A stretch of DNA of 64,000 nt from Acinetobacter brisouisimilis (GCF_000368265.1 NZ_KB851219.1:755856-819855); one strand, 5' to 3'; counted from the first letter of the stretch, positions 19,342 through 30,202 are shown. Numbers and translations are program-made. The notes: generated from the sequence alone by a model not told the origin.

Positions 19342-19812
19342 ATGAGTAAAAGCACAATAAAACAGCAAAATGAATCTGATGATATGACAGTTGAACCACA
19401 AGTGAAAAAAAATAAGCAGAATCAAAAAACTGCTTTGGATTTTCGCAAATATACTCAACAAATTTGGCTGGCAGGGTTAGGCGCATTTTCACGTGCTGAA
19501 GAAGAAGGCAATAAATTCTTTGACTCACTGGTCAAAGTGGGGGAAGAACTCGAAGCCAAGACTTTGGATTTTGCAGATCAGACTGTGACCAAAGTGACAG
19601 ATAAAGCTTTAGAATCGGTTTATGAAACCAAAGACAAAGTCGAAAAAATACTGGATCAGAGTGTTAACACCTCACTTAATCGCTTGGGATTGGCATCAAG
19701 TAAAGACATTCAGCATCTGGAACAATTGATTCTATCGCTGCACAGTAAAGTTGACGCGTTAATTGAAGAAAATCAGGCATTGCGACAGCAGCTTTCACAA
19801 AGCTCTCAATAA
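19342..19812 (+). CDS. Phasin-family (PHA granule-associated) protein
   Basis: This 156-aa alpha-helical protein coats polyhydroxyalkanoate granules or acts as a general stress chaperone. A lysine-rich head is followed by the PhaF/PhaI phasin signature QIWLAGLGAFSRAEEEG (~45-61), long amphipathic helices, and a C-terminal coiled coil (LHSKVDALIEENQALRQQL). ATG 19342 has a GGGGGAG ribosome site. No PHA synthase gene is in the window. It is divergent from the UbiJ-like gene. Confidence 0.85.
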   Translation: MSKSTIKQQNESDDMTVEPQVKKNKQNQKTALDFRKYTQQIWLAGLGAFSRAEEEGNKFFDSLVKVGEELEAKTLDFADQTVTKVTDKALESVYETKDKVEKILDQSVNTSLNRLGLASSKDIQHLEQLILSLHSKVDALIEENQALRQQLSQSSQ

Positions 19813-19962
19813 ATGTGCATTTTCATGGTTTTTTGCAGGGAAAATCTTATAAAAGCATTTGATGAGTATTGCCTTTTTACCTCAAGCATTGCTATAAAGG
19901 CGGTATGGTTATATACGAAAGCCTTGGATCTTTAACAACCAAATTAAGAGGACGTAATCTTC

Positions 19963-20235
19963 ATGAATAAATCAGAATTAATTGATGCGATTGCTACAAA
20001 AGGGGGATTGTCTAAAACTGATGCAGGAAAAGCATTGGATGCGACTATTGCTTCTATCTCTGAAGCGTTAAAAGCGGGTGACACAGTAACTTTAGTGGGC
20101 TTTGGTACATTTAGCGTGAAAGAACGCAGTGCGCGTACAGGCCGCAATCCAAAAACTGGTGCAGAATTGCACATTGAAGCCAGCAAAGTACCTAGCTTTA
20201 AAGCAGGTAAAGGCTTGAAAGACGCTGTTGCATAA
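19963..20235 (+). CDS. hupB: Nucleoid protein HU (beta type)
   Basis: This 90-aa histone-like DNA-bending protein runs [11 protein letters not shown]..., with the DNA-arm signature [21 protein letters not shown] (~46-66). Lysine and alanine are abundant, as is usual for HU. AGAGGA precedes the ATG by about 10 nt. A strong terminator follows. The longer minus-strand frame over this gene is a shadow. Confidence 0.95.
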   Translation: MNKSELIDAIATKGGLSKTDAGKALDATIASISEALKAGDTVTLVGFGTFSVKERSARTGRNPKTGAELHIEASKVPSFKAGKGLKDAVA

Positions 20236-20254
20236 GATAAGACAGCCAATTAAG

Positions 20255-20276
20255 CGCGCCTAAAGGCGCGTTTTTT
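20255..20276 (+). terminator. Terminator of the HU gene
   Basis: CGCGCC (20255-20260), loop TAAA, GGCGCG (20265-20270), then TTTTTT. A textbook rho-independent terminator 19 nt after the stop codon. Confidence 0.95.
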
Positions 20277-20365
20277 ATTGAATTGGCGAAATAAACAAGG
20301 CAAATCCGTTCATTCATTTATAGATTTCAGTTAAAATCGCACACAAATAAAATATTGGAATACTT

Positions 20366-22231
20366 ATGGAATCGTTTCGTAAACTGATCAAAGGTTGGTT
20401 GGGCATCGCATTGCTGGTGTTATTCCTAACTCCTTTAGCGTTAGTAGGTATTGAAGGATATTTTAGTGGATCGAAAAAAACCGATGTAGCTAAAACAGTA
20501 AATGGTCAAGACATTACCAATAAAGATCTTGATGATTTAGTGAAAGCTTATCAACAGCAATATTTGCAATATGTTCAAGGTGACGCATCTTTACTCAATA
20601 TGGATGCGATTCGTAATAATGCACTAGATACCCTAATTGCTCGTCAGTTATTGCTTCAACAAGCACAGAAAATGGGCTTGAATCTAAGCGATACGCAGTT
20701 TGTTGCAATGTTGTCACAAGTTCCTGAATTTCAAGTGAATGGTAAATTCAGTGATCAGGCTTTTGGTAATTATTTGCGTAGCAGTGGCATGACCAAAGAA
20801 ATGTTAATTGCAAATTTGCGTAAAGATCAGGCATTAAAAATGCTTTCAGGAACGATTTCTAATTACACATTACTCGACAAAAACGATATTCAGCGCTTGG
20901 CAGCAACTCAAACTGAGCAGCGTGAGATTTATTTGGCAAGCGTTAAACTTGATGAATATAAAAAAGGGTTAACGGTTAGTGCCCAAGAAATTGCTGACTA
21001 TTACAATAAACACAAAAGTAATTTTAAACAAAACGCGAGTGTTGATGTTGACTACGTTGTGTTAACACCAGCCATGATGAATACATCGACTGCCGCACCA
21101 ACAGATGCTGAAATTCAGCAGGCATATAGCAAATATCTAGTGACTCAGAAGAAAAATGTGGCAAAAGAAGTTCGCCATATTTTAATTAGCCATGATAATC
21201 GCGGTGATGCTGCTGCATTGAAACTTGCCAATGATGTTGAAGCAAAAATTAAAGCGGGCATGTCCTTTGCAGATGCTGCAAAACAGTATTCTGAAGATCC
21301 GACATCGAAAGATAAAGGTGGTTTACTGGATGGTTATAAAGCAGGTACGTTAGGCTCAAAAGAGTTTGATGGTGCTGTTGCTACTCTGGCAGATAATCAG
21401 GTTTCACAACCAGTAAAAACAAGTTTTGGTTATCACATTATTGAAGTGAAAACGCCAAATGCGAAAATTGCATCACTTGAAGCAGTGAAATCGCAATTGG
21501 TTGCAGATATTGAGAAAAGCAAAAAAGCCAATGCATTTAGTGATGTTGTCAATAAATTAAATGATACTGTCATTAGCAATGATGCTTTAGATGTTGTGAC
21601 CCAACAGGTAAAAACTGCCAAAGTACAATCTGTAAAAGCAGTAACAGTCTGGACTAAAGATCCCTACTTAAGTGATACAACTGTTAAAAGTAAACTCTTT
21701 AATGATGATGTGAAAAATGGTGATCGTAATGCATCAAGTAGCATTCAGTTGGCAAATGGTAGTGTAGTTTGGGTTAAAGTTCGTAACTATCATGCTGCTG
21801 GTACACAATCTTTAGTTCAGGCGACTGCTGCAATTCGCGCAAAAGTGCTTGATCAAAAAGCAGAGGCGGTAGCTAAACAACGCTTAGCAGCAACATTTAA
21901 TGGCTTTAAAACCCAGCCCGCTGCTCAGGTACAGTCATCAAGCATTAAATTCGAGAAAGCAGGAGTATTCCCACGCCAAGGCTTGAAGAAAGAAGTGTCT
22001 AACATTGCATTTACTTTACCAGCGCCAAAAGAAGGAATGTGGTCAGTTGGAACAACAACTTTACCAAATGAGATGATTGTGATTGCTGTGTCTAAGGTTG
22101 TACCAATGGATGCGAAAGCGATTAGTGCAGAACAAATGCAGCAATTGCAAAACTGGTATCAGCAAAGTCGTAGTGAGCAGGAGCTTGCAGATTATGTTGA
22201 ATATCTGAAATCAAAAGCAAAGATCAAATAA
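20366..22231 (+). CDS. ppiD: Periplasmic folding chaperone PpiD (SurA/parvulin family)
   Basis: This 621-aa inner-membrane-anchored chaperone acts near the Sec translocon. One N-terminal membrane helix (GWLGIALLVLFLTPLALVG, ~10-28) holds it in place, then a SurA_N-like helical domain, a parvulin domain (~265-360: REVRHILISH ... YSEDPTSKDKGG ... FGYHIIEVK) and a second rotamase-like C-terminal region. It follows hupB, as in E. coli (hupB-ppiD), which supports the name. It works with the BamA and Skp encoded at 61-64 kb in outer-membrane protein maturation. A strong terminator follows. Confidence 0.94.
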   Translation: MESFRKLIKGWLGIALLVLFLTPLALVGIEGYFSGSKKTDVAKTVNGQDITNKDLDDLVKAYQQQYLQYVQGDASLLNMDAIRNNALDTLIARQLLLQQAQKMGLNLSDTQFVAMLSQVPEFQVNGKFSDQAFGNYLRSSGMTKEMLIANLRKDQALKMLSGTISNYTLLDKNDIQRLAATQTEQREIYLASVKLDEYKKGLTVSAQEIADYYNKHKSNFKQNASVDVDYVVLTPAMMNTSTAAPTDAEIQQAYSKYLVTQKKNVAKEVRHILISHDNRGDAAALKLANDVEAKIKAGMSFADAAKQYSEDPTSKDKGGLLDGYKAGTLGSKEFDGAVATLADNQVSQPVKTSFGYHIIEVKTPNAKIASLEAVKSQLVADIEKSKKANAFSDVVNKLNDTVISNDALDVVTQQVKTAKVQSVKAVTVWTKDPYLSDTTVKSKLFNDDVKNGDRNASSSIQLANGSVVWVKVRNYHAAGTQSLVQATAAIRAKVLDQKAEAVAKQRLAATFNGFKTQPAAQVQSSSIKFEKAGVFPRQGLKKEVSNIAFTLPAPKEGMWSVGTTTLPNEMIVIAVSKVVPMDAKAISAEQMQQLQNWYQQSRSEQELADYVEYLKSKAKIK

Positions 22232-22240
22232 AATAAAAAA

Positions 22241-22261
22241 AAGCGCTTCGGCGCTTTTTTT
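22241..22261 (+). terminator. Terminator of ppiD, also facing tusE
   Basis: AAGCGC, loop TTCG, GCGCTT at 22241-22256, with an A-run before and a T-run after. The stable UUCG tetraloop and both runs allow bidirectional termination between convergent ppiD and tusDCBE. Confidence 0.95.
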
Positions 22262-22274
22262 ATGCAGATAAATT

Positions 22275-22586
22275 TTATAAACAATTGGCAGGTTTGGGAA
22301 CACCAGCCAGACGACTCAGATGGCGAGCGACCAAACCTGTATTGAACTGTTGCTGTAGTACAGCATTATTAATTTCAGGGCTGACGCTTTTCATTAAATA
22401 CTTGATTAGAGGGCGAGTGGCAGGTGAATGCCCAAATTGCTGATAAAATTGGCGAACTGCATGTAAAATTTCAAAATGCCATGCAGTTAGTTTAATATCT
22501 AGACTGTTTGCAAGTTCTTGAGCAATATCTTCATTCCAGATTCGGTAATCTAGCAAATGACCATCTTGGTCGAGTTCTAAAGTCAT
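22275..22586 (-). CDS. tusE: Sulfurtransferase TusE (DsrC family)
   Basis: This 103-aa protein is the last carrier of the Tus relay, handing persulfide sulfur to MnmA for 2-thiouridine at tRNA position 34. The DsrC fold is seen in LDQDGHLLDYRIWNEDIA and HSPATRPLIKYL. The conserved penultimate cysteine is C102 (KPANCL). It is the last gene of tusD-C-B-E and ends at the ppiD terminator. Confidence 0.93.
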   Translation of the reverse strand: MTLELDQDGHLLDYRIWNEDIAQELANSLDIKLTAWHFEILHAVRQFYQQFGHSPATRPLIKYLMKSVSPEINNAVLQQQFNTGLVARHLSRLAGVPKPANCL

Positions 22587-22597
22587 GTTTTTCTCGA

Positions 22598-22879
22598 TTA
22601 TTTCAAACTGATGCAGCGGGTATGTTGCAATAATAAATTGGAAAATTCTGAATAATCAATAATGTTTAAAAGATGAGGTTTTACTTCAGGCAAAATATCT
22701 GCATCTGCTTTGAGGATATAGAGTGTATAAGGCTCTAAAGCAGGCTCACCATACAGTAAAGCAGATTCTGCCATGAGTACAACCTGATCTTGCGGAGTTG
22801 CCATTTGTTGGAGCTGTGTGAGCAATGACGCTGCTTTACTGTAATCGCCCTGAATTAAAAAAAGTGTTGAATTTGACAT
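22598..22879 (-). CDS. tusB: Sulfur relay protein TusB (DsrH family)
   Basis: This 93-aa subunit of the TusBCD complex is short and cysteine-poor, with LLYGEPALEPYTLYILKAD typical of DsrH. It lies between tusC and tusE with gaps of 5 and 11 nt. Divergence is high, so the name rests partly on gene order. Confidence 0.88.
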   Translation of the reverse strand: MSNSTLFLIQGDYSKAASLLTQLQQMATPQDQVVLMAESALLYGEPALEPYTLYILKADADILPEVKPHLLNIIDYSEFSNLLLQHTRCISLK

Positions 22880-22884
22880 GATAT

Positions 22885-23235
22885 TTACCAGTAAAGCACG
22901 TGTTCAAAATTTTGTAGAAACTCGGCATTGAGCTCAATAAACTCAATTTCATGTTCACTTTGTTCAACAAAAGCATGCTGCTGTTGCTGGCGTTCCACAT
23001 AAATTGGCGTGAGGTCGTAAAACTCGAAACTATCTACCATGTTTGAGCCGAGTTTGAAGGCATGTGTCGATGGATTAAAAACCAGATCGTTTTTGAGTAG
23101 GCTTAATGCCGCATCTTTAAGCAAAACTTTAACCTGACAGCCAAATGTTGCCAGTACCATCGTTGCAGACAAGCTTTCATTGCTTTGCGCTTGCATTAGG
23201 TTGGCTTGAGTTAAAATAACAAGAACAGTTTTCAC
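22885..23235 (-). CDS. tusC: Sulfur relay protein TusC (DsrF family)
   Basis: This 116-aa member of the DsrE/DsrF fold (VKTVLVILTQANLMQ) belongs to the TusBCD hexamer. The frame opens at 23259, but GTG 23235 has an AAGGTAG ribosome site at the right distance and matches the family N-terminus, so I use it. It lies between tusD and tusB. Confidence 0.9.
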   Translation of the reverse strand: MKTVLVILTQANLMQAQSNESLSATMVLATFGCQVKVLLKDAALSLLKNDLVFNPSTHAFKLGSNMVDSFEFYDLTPIYVERQQQQHAFVEQSEHEIEFIELNAEFLQNFEHVLYW

Positions 23236-23277
23236 AGAACTACCTTTTAAAAACAACAAAACACACGTGTAAAGCTT

Positions 23278-23646
23278 TTAGAATTGAACTAAACGAGTGG
23301 TATTTTGAACAGCATCGGCAAATTCCCCTAGACCAACCAGTTCAAAGCCTGATGCGAGATTAAATTGTGTTAATTGATGGCGTTCGGCATTTTCTTGATC
23401 TGTAATGCCCCTAGCCAACGCCGCACTGACACAAACAGGTAAACGAATACCAAGTTTTTGCCATTCCTGAGTGAGTTGGCGTTGATCATCAGGACACCAG
23501 TTCAGGGAGTTTGCTACCATGACCCCATCCTGATAGAAAAAAACCCGAAAACTTTGATTTGTAGCTTGGAGTGCTTGCACTGTACTTAGTGCATGCCAAG
23601 CCAAAACAGAATGTGGAGAAGCGGTGACAAGAATTAGGGTGCTCAT
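23278..23646 (-). CDS. tusD: Sulfurtransferase TusD (DsrE family)
   Basis: This 122-aa catalytic subunit of TusBCD accepts sulfur from TusA. The active cysteine is C72 in RLPVCVSAALARGI. The N-terminal STLILVTASPHS strand-loop is typical of DsrE. It is the first gene of the four-gene operon, and its promoter lies in the 90-bp divergent region shared with the GalE-like gene. Confidence 0.93.
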   Translation of the reverse strand: MSTLILVTASPHSVLAWHALSTVQALQATNQSFRVFFYQDGVMVANSLNWCPDDQRQLTQEWQKLGIRLPVCVSAALARGITDQENAERHQLTQFNLASGFELVGLGEFADAVQNTTRLVQF

Positions 23647-23735
23647 AACAAATCACTTTACAAAGAATATGGCTATGCACTCGCGTGGGCTTGGTAATGG
23701 TAAGCCATGAAAAATGAACAATAGGTAATTATACA

Positions 23736-24737
23736 ATGATTTTAATCACAGGTGGTTTAGGTTTTATAGGTTCACATATTGCATTGCACTTATTGTCTAA
23801 AGGGCAACAAGTTGTGCTGGTGGATAATTTAGTCAATAGTCATCCGCATACCTTAGACCGTTTGCAATATATCTCAGGGCAATATATTCCATTTTTACAG
23901 GTTGATGTGCGTAATACTCCTGCATTAACCAAATTTGTAGAACAATACCCAATTGATGTGGTGATTCATTGTGCAGGATTTAAATCGCTACAAGAATCAG
24001 CCATGAAACCGATTGAGTATTATAACAATAACTTAAGTGCTTTAATGAGCATTGTTCGTATGATGCAGCGGATTGGTTGTCGGAACTTTGTGCATTTATC
24101 CAGCCTGATGGTTTATGGAAGTTCTGAAACGAAGCTGTCAGAAACTACACCGCTGAATTATCAGTGTGCTAATCCTTATATCCAGTCACAACAAATGATG
24201 GAAAAAATTCTTGCTGATGTATTTCAACATGACAATGAATGGAATATGGCTATTTTACGTCTTGCCAATGTTGCTGGTGCATTTGAACAAGGTTTTTGGG
24301 GAGAATTTGTTCCTAAATTACCAAAAAGTATTATGGGGCTGTTGATGCAAGCCGCGAATCATGAGCGCGAAGGCATTGAATTATATCAGGCTGCCAAGAC
24401 TCAGGATCATACGGTTGAGCGCAGTTTTGTGCATATTTTAGATGTCTGTGATGCTTTGGAAAAAACTTTGGAATGGTTGAAACAGCAACAGCATTGTTAT
24501 GAAACATTCAATATTGCCAGAGATGATGTGATCAGTATTGCCGATCTACTTCATGCGATAGAAGAGATTGTGGATACGAAAATTCAGGTATTGAATGCTA
24601 CACATCATTTAAATCAAGGAGTATTAGATCAGGTTGGTGCAGATGTAACTAAGGCCAAGCAAGTGTTAGATTGGACTGCACAACGGACGGTCGCACAGAT
24701 GCTACAGGATCAGTGGCGATTTTATCGTGGTGCATAA
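23736..24737 (+). CDS. GalE-like NAD-dependent epimerase/dehydratase with degenerate active site
   Basis: This 333-aa extended short-chain dehydrogenase has the TGGLGFIGSH NAD motif (5-14), VDNLVNSHPHTL like the GalE UDP-sugar loop, AGFKSLQES (80-88) and the HLSSLMVYG serine region. In the expected YxxxK motif, the residues are Y148-I-Q-S-Q152: the catalytic lysine is glutamine, and the codons TAT ATC CAG TCA CAA confirm it. The rest of the fold, including the C-terminal substrate region, is intact in length. Activity as UDP-glucose 4-epimerase is therefore doubtful. It could be a binding protein, a sensor, or an enzyme with altered chemistry. It is monocistronic and divergent from tusD. Confidence 0.8.
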   Translation: MILITGGLGFIGSHIALHLLSKGQQVVLVDNLVNSHPHTLDRLQYISGQYIPFLQVDVRNTPALTKFVEQYPIDVVIHCAGFKSLQESAMKPIEYYNNNLSALMSIVRMMQRIGCRNFVHLSSLMVYGSSETKLSETTPLNYQCANPYIQSQQMMEKILADVFQHDNEWNMAILRLANVAGAFEQGFWGEFVPKLPKSIMGLLMQAANHEREGIELYQAAKTQDHTVERSFVHILDVCDALEKTLEWLKQQQHCYETFNIARDDVISIADLLHAIEEIVDTKIQVLNATHHLNQGVLDQVGADVTKAKQVLDWTAQRTVAQMLQDQWRFYRGA

Positions 24738-24746
24738 ATAAAAAGT

Positions 24747-24765
24747 AAATGATAATTATTTATTA
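24747..24765 (+). promoter_or_regulatory. Possible Fur box upstream of fumC
   Basis: TGATAATTATTTATT (24750-24764) matches one half of the 7-1-7 Fur motif exactly and the other half partly. It lies ~80 bp before fumC. A+T-rich sequence can imitate such sites, so this is tentative. Confidence 0.35.
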
Positions 24766-24841
24766 AGTGCCTGTTACTGAGTATGATTGGATTCAGCTTG
24801 TGATGAAAAAGATTAATCATAAAAATTAGAGGATATGAAGT

Positions 24842-26236
24842 ATGAAAACACGCATCGAACATGACACTATGGGGGAAGTTGAAGTCCCAGATGACGCGCT
24901 GTGGGGGGCACAGACCCAACGCAGTTTACAAAACTTCAAGATAGGTCAGGAACGGTTACCTCGCGCCATGATTCGTGGAATGGGGCTGGTCAAGAAAGCA
25001 GCTGCATTAACCAATGCAGAGCTGAAACAGATTCCACAAGAGCTGGCAAACTATATTGTTGACGCGGCTGAAGAAGTGATTGCAGGGCAATGGGATGCAC
25101 AATTTCCACTGGTAGTTTGGCAAACAGGTTCAGGTACGCAAAGTAACATGAACTGTAATGAAGTGATTGCCAATATTGCCAACCAAAAGCTGGGTAACCC
25201 TTTGGGTTCACAAAAGCCTGTCCATCCGAATGATCACGTGAACCGTGCGCAATCGACCAATGATTCATTTCCAACTGCGATTCATGTTGCAGCGAGTGTG
25301 CAAATTAATGAGCTACTGATTCCTGCGGTGAAACGCCTGCGTGATACCTTGCAGCAAAAATCAGATGAATTTCAGCAGATTGTCAAAATTGGGCGGACAC
25401 ACTTACAAGATGCAACCCCGTTAACACTAGGGCAAGAGTTTAGTGGTTATGTCTCACAGCTTGAACATGGTTTGAAACGTCTTAATCAGGCACTTGAAGG
25501 CTTGTATGAGTTGCCACTGGGGGGTACGGCTGTAGGTACAGGATTAAATGCCCATCCAGATTATGCGGTAAATGCTGCAAAACAACTGGCACAACTGACG
25601 GGTTTGCCTTTTGTCACTGCACCCAACAAATTTGAAGCATTGGCTGGACGTGATGCTGCGGTATTTGCATCGGGTGCATTGAAAACCCTTGCAACTAGCC
25701 TGAACAAAATTGCAAATGATATTCGCTGGTTAGCCAGTGGACCACGTTGCGGATTTGGTGAGTTGCGGATTCCTGAAAATGAACCAGGTTCAAGCATTAT
25801 GCCAGGGAAAGTCAATCCGACTCAAAGTGAAGCCATGACCATGGTGGTAGCGCAGGTTTTAGGAAATGACACTACGATTAATGTCGCAGGGGCATCAGGT
25901 AATTTTGAGCTAAATGTCTTTATGCCTGTGATTGCATTTAACCTGTTACAGTCGATTCAGTTACTGGGTGATGCATGTAATAGCTTTAATGATCATTGTG
26001 CTGTAGGTATTGAACCAAACCGTGAAAAAATTGACCACTTTTTGCATAATTCTTTAATGCTGGTGACAGCACTGAATCCTGTGATTGGTTATGAAAATGC
26101 AGCGAAAGTGGCAAAAACAGCTTATAAGGAAAATAAAACCTTAAAACAGGTGGCTGTAGAACTTAATCTGGTAACGCCTGAGCAGTTTGATGAAGTGGTA
26201 CGCCCTGAAAAAATGGTTGCACCAAATGTGAAATAA
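24842..26236 (+). CDS. fumC: Class II (iron-independent) fumarate hydratase
   Basis: This 464-aa homotetrameric enzyme of the TCA cycle interconverts fumarate and malate in the cytoplasm. It shows the fumarase/aspartase signature [13 protein letters not shown] (~317-329), [22 protein letters not shown] and [12 protein letters not shown]. The last motif carries the catalytic histidine, and QSTNDS separates it from argininosuccinate lyase. AGAGGA precedes the ATG. Class II fumarase needs no Fe-S cluster and is often raised under iron limitation, which would fit the possible Fur site upstream. Confidence 0.96.
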   Translation: MKTRIEHDTMGEVEVPDDALWGAQTQRSLQNFKIGQERLPRAMIRGMGLVKKAAALTNAELKQIPQELANYIVDAAEEVIAGQWDAQFPLVVWQTGSGTQSNMNCNEVIANIANQKLGNPLGSQKPVHPNDHVNRAQSTNDSFPTAIHVAASVQINELLIPAVKRLRDTLQQKSDEFQQIVKIGRTHLQDATPLTLGQEFSGYVSQLEHGLKRLNQALEGLYELPLGGTAVGTGLNAHPDYAVNAAKQLAQLTGLPFVTAPNKFEALAGRDAAVFASGALKTLATSLNKIANDIRWLASGPRCGFGELRIPENEPGSSIMPGKVNPTQSEAMTMVVAQVLGNDTTINVAGASGNFELNVFMPVIAFNLLQSIQLLGDACNSFNDHCAVGIEPNREKIDHFLHNSLMLVTALNPVIGYENAAKVAKTAYKENKTLKQVAVELNLVTPEQFDEVVRPEKMVAPNVK

Positions 26237-26323
26237 TAGACATGTCTGAACATCAGCAGTTTGTATTGGCGTGAGTTATGCGTACAATATAGCGCTCTAT
26301 ATTTACTGCTGATGATCTTTTTT

Positions 26324-26815
26324 ATGCTCGATATATATTTAACCGATACGCAACAACACGTTCAGTTTCAAGATTATCCGGGTGATCATCCTGTTAAATT
26401 TATTCTCAATTTTAAAAAGATTTTTCCAAGTGTCATGGAGCTGCTATTGCCAGTTCTACCTTCAGATGAAAATCTGGAAAAGATGAGTTGGGAATCAACC
26501 TGCCGTGATTTCGAGATTTTTAAATTACTGCTCAGTGGTTGGGGATTGGTTGAACTGCGTTTAAATGCAGTCGCACAATATAAAGACCGTGTTTATGCCG
26601 ACCAGTTTGTGAAAAAAGCACAGGCAAAGCGTAAAGAATACAGCAAGAAGAATGCTAAATTGTCGAGTGTTGAACTAGACTATTTGTTCTTACAAGATTT
26701 ACATGCTTTGGTTGATGCTGATTTGGTGGAAATTGGTGAAAAATTCTATCTGCCAACATTGCGCGAACAATGGAAAAATTATATGTCTGCAAATATTTTG
26801 CAAGGGCAAATCTAA
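26324..26815 (+). CDS. Conserved-looking hypothetical protein
   Basis: This 163-aa protein is soluble and mostly helical (MLDIYLTDTQQHVQF...), with a lysine-rich middle stretch (KKAQAKRKEYSKKNAK). I recognise no domain. The frame can be extended to a TTG at 26261 giving a hydrophobic leader, but ATG 26324 looks more natural; neither has a strong ribosome site. It is 87 nt downstream of fumC and ends at a strong bidirectional terminator, so it may share the fumC transcript. Confidence 0.65.
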   Translation: MLDIYLTDTQQHVQFQDYPGDHPVKFILNFKKIFPSVMELLLPVLPSDENLEKMSWESTCRDFEIFKLLLSGWGLVELRLNAVAQYKDRVYADQFVKKAQAKRKEYSKKNAKLSSVELDYLFLQDLHALVDADLVEIGEKFYLPTLREQWKNYMSANILQGQI

Positions 26816-26828
26816 ATTTAATTCGCAT

Positions 26829-26858
26829 AAAAAAACCGCATCAAGATGCGGTTTTTTT
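26829..26858 (+). terminator. Bidirectional terminator between the hypothetical gene and dctA
   Basis: CCGCAT (26836-26841), loop CAAG, ATGCGG (26846-26851), with an A-run before and a T-run after, serves both convergent genes. Confidence 0.95.
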
Positions 26859-26870
26859 ATATTTTGCAAA

Positions 26871-28172
26871 TTAGGCTTTAGCTTTGTGTGCTTTTAGCGT
26901 TGCATCTAATTTTTCTTTGTCTAACGCTTTGTCCCAACGAGCAACAACGATTGTTGCACACGCATTACCAATAAGGTTAGTCAGTGCACGACATTCAGAC
27001 ATGAAGCGGTCGATACCTAAAATAAGCGCCATACCTGCAACTGGGACATCTGGAACGACAGATAAAGTTGCTGCAAGCGTAATGAAGCCTGCACCAGTTA
27101 CACCTGCTGCACCTTTAGAGCTGATCATGGCAACGAGTAATAGGGTTAACTGCTGACCAATGGTTAAGTCAATATTACATGCTTGAGCAATAAACAATGC
27201 TGCCATCGTCATATAGATGTTTGTACCATCTAGGTTAAACGAGTAACCTGTTGGAATAACAAGACCTACAACAGATTTTTCGCAACCTGCTGCTTCCATT
27301 TTTTCCATGAGTGATGGTAGAGCAGCTTCAGAAGAGCTTGTTCCTAGAACTAACCAGAGTTCTTCTTTAATGTAACGAACCAAGTCAATAATTGAGAAAC
27401 CATTGTATTTGGCAACAGCACCCAAAATAATCACGACAAACAATACCGCAGTAATGTAGAAAGTGAGAATCAATAATGCCAGGTTACCAATAGAACCAAT
27501 ACCATATTTACCAATTGTAAATGCCATTGCACCAAACGCACCAATTGGTGCAAGTTTCATGAGCATGCCTACAAGTTTAAATACAGGAGTAGTTAGGTTG
27601 TTTAAGAAATCAATAATTGGTTTAGAGTGTTCGCTGGTTGTTGCAAGTGCAATACCAAACAATACTGCAACAAAAAGAACCTGCAAAATATCGCCACCAA
27701 CAAGTGGGCTAACCAATGTTTTTGGAACGATATTCATCAAGAAGCCAACGACAGTCGAGTCGTGCGCTTTCTCGACATATTCGGAAACTTTGTCGCCGTG
27801 TAAAGTTGCAGGGTCGATATTTAAGCCGTGACCAGGTTGGATCACATTGGCAACCACCATCCCAACAAATAACGCGATAGTTGAGAATGTGACAAAATAA
27901 AGCATCGCTTTACCTGTTACACGTCCAACACTTCCCATGTTGTTCATGCTAGCAATACCCGTGACTACAGTTAAGAAAATAACGGGTGCGATGATCATTT
28001 TTACAATATTAATAAAAGCATCACCTAAAGGTTTGAAACTTTCACCAACGCTTGGGAAGAAATGACCTAATAAAATACCTATGGCAATTGCGAAGATTAC
28101 TTGAACATAAAGTATTTGGTAAAACTTCGGCTTGTCCCCTGGAGCTTTGGGTTGATGTGCGTGAATGTCCAT
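26871..28172 (-). CDS. dctA: C4-dicarboxylate (fumarate/malate/succinate) symporter DctA
   Basis: This 433-aa inner-membrane cation symporter of the DAACS family has about eight transmembrane helices and two re-entrant loops. It shows the serine-rich loop [19 protein letters not shown], the [18 protein letters not shown] motif, and [16 protein letters not shown] near residue 60. It would feed dicarboxylates to the TCA cycle, and its convergent neighbour region carries fumC. It is preceded by a long A+T-rich gap that must hold its promoter. Confidence 0.92.
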   Translation of the reverse strand: MDIHAHQPKAPGDKPKFYQILYVQVIFAIAIGILLGHFFPSVGESFKPLGDAFINIVKMIIAPVIFLTVVTGIASMNNMGSVGRVTGKAMLYFVTFSTIALFVGMVVANVIQPGHGLNIDPATLHGDKVSEYVEKAHDSTVVGFLMNIVPKTLVSPLVGGDILQVLFVAVLFGIALATTSEHSKPIIDFLNNLTTPVFKLVGMLMKLAPIGAFGAMAFTIGKYGIGSIGNLALLILTFYITAVLFVVIILGAVAKYNGFSIIDLVRYIKEELWLVLGTSSSEAALPSLMEKMEAAGCEKSVVGLVIPTGYSFNLDGTNIYMTMAALFIAQACNIDLTIGQQLTLLLVAMISSKGAAGVTGAGFITLAATLSVVPDVPVAGMALILGIDRFMSECRALTNLIGNACATIVVARWDKALDKEKLDATLKAHKAKA

Positions 28173-28890
28173 TAATATAAAGTCCTATAGATATTCCAAA
28201 AAAGTGGGTGCCAATTTTGTGGTTTACTTGCAAAACGAATTTTACTTTAAAAAAATATTTGAAGTTAAAATGTAGCCATAAAATTTGGAAATGATGAAAT
28301 TAAATAAATAACTTAAATAAATAAAACAAATTTGACAAAAATTTAAAAAAATAAATAAAAACAATAATTTAATTATATTGATTGGATTTTGTTAGTCGAG
28401 AAAACGATTTCTGTTTCTGAAATCCGACCAAATCAATAAGTTATACTTTAGTCGAACAGAATATTTTTTATACAAAATTTTTAAGAAAAATTACATTGAA
28501 CTTTTGAATTTGCATTTGGAGATCTAGAATGGATTGTTAAGTTTTTCTTGAGATATTTAGCCTGAATTGGCAATAAATAAGGGGAAATTGTCAAATTTCA
28601 GGCAAATTCTTTTAAATTAAATAATGAATCTGATTATTATGTATGCAAAAAATGCATTAATATGGTGCAAAAAATGCATCTATCCCATAAGAAATTCTTA
28701 AGTATATTTGTGAATGGCCATGATAAGTTTGTATTTATTTATGAAATGACTTAAGGTCAAAATACCGGAAAATGTTGCAGTTTTAGTGTACTGAAATTTA
28801 CTTATAGGCATTAAATTTGCTTTAAAAGAAACTATAATGATGAAAGTATTATCATCATGATCAATGATTTGAACTTAAGGAATAGGATAA
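28173..28890. other. 718-bp divergent regulatory gap between dctA and adhC
   Basis: No gene is seen, and composition is extremely A+T-rich. The region must hold promoters for dctA (minus) and adhC (plus). The clearest structure is the pair of repeats at 28643-28679. Confidence 0.55.
28643..28679. repeat. Two phased TGCAAAAAATGCAT repeats, probable operators
   Basis: The 14-mer TGCAAAAAATGCAT occurs at 28644-28657 and again at 28666-28679, a period of 22 bp (two helical turns). Each copy is itself a TGCA-A5-TGCA palindrome. The position is ~210 bp before adhC and ~470 bp before dctA. Confidence 0.6.
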
Positions 28891-30000
<1,110 letters not shown>

Positions 30001-30170
30001 GATTAACCTGAGTTCGAGATGAAATGTATAGGCATAATAAGATATGCAGAAACTATAGCTGCATGTCTGAGATTGGGATTACATATGTAAGGTCTGTATT
30101 TTGACCGATATTTGGATATGTCGACTCAAAACTGTCACCGAACTCAGCTTAAAAAATTTCTAATGATAAA

Positions 30171-30197
30171 AAAACCTCAGACAAGCTGAGGTTTTTT
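30171..30197. terminator. Bidirectional terminator between adhC and the ABC1 kinase-like gene
   Basis: CCTCAG (30175-30180), loop ACAAG, CTGAGG (30186-30191), flanked by an A-run and TTTTTT. It lies 170 nt after adhC and immediately after the convergent gene's stop. Confidence 0.92.
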
Positions 30198-30202
30198 CTT
30201 TT

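Noticed and set aside
28173..28890. Possible sigma-54 promoter for dctA
   Set aside because: No TGGCAC-N5-TTGC pair could be found on the minus strand in the gap.
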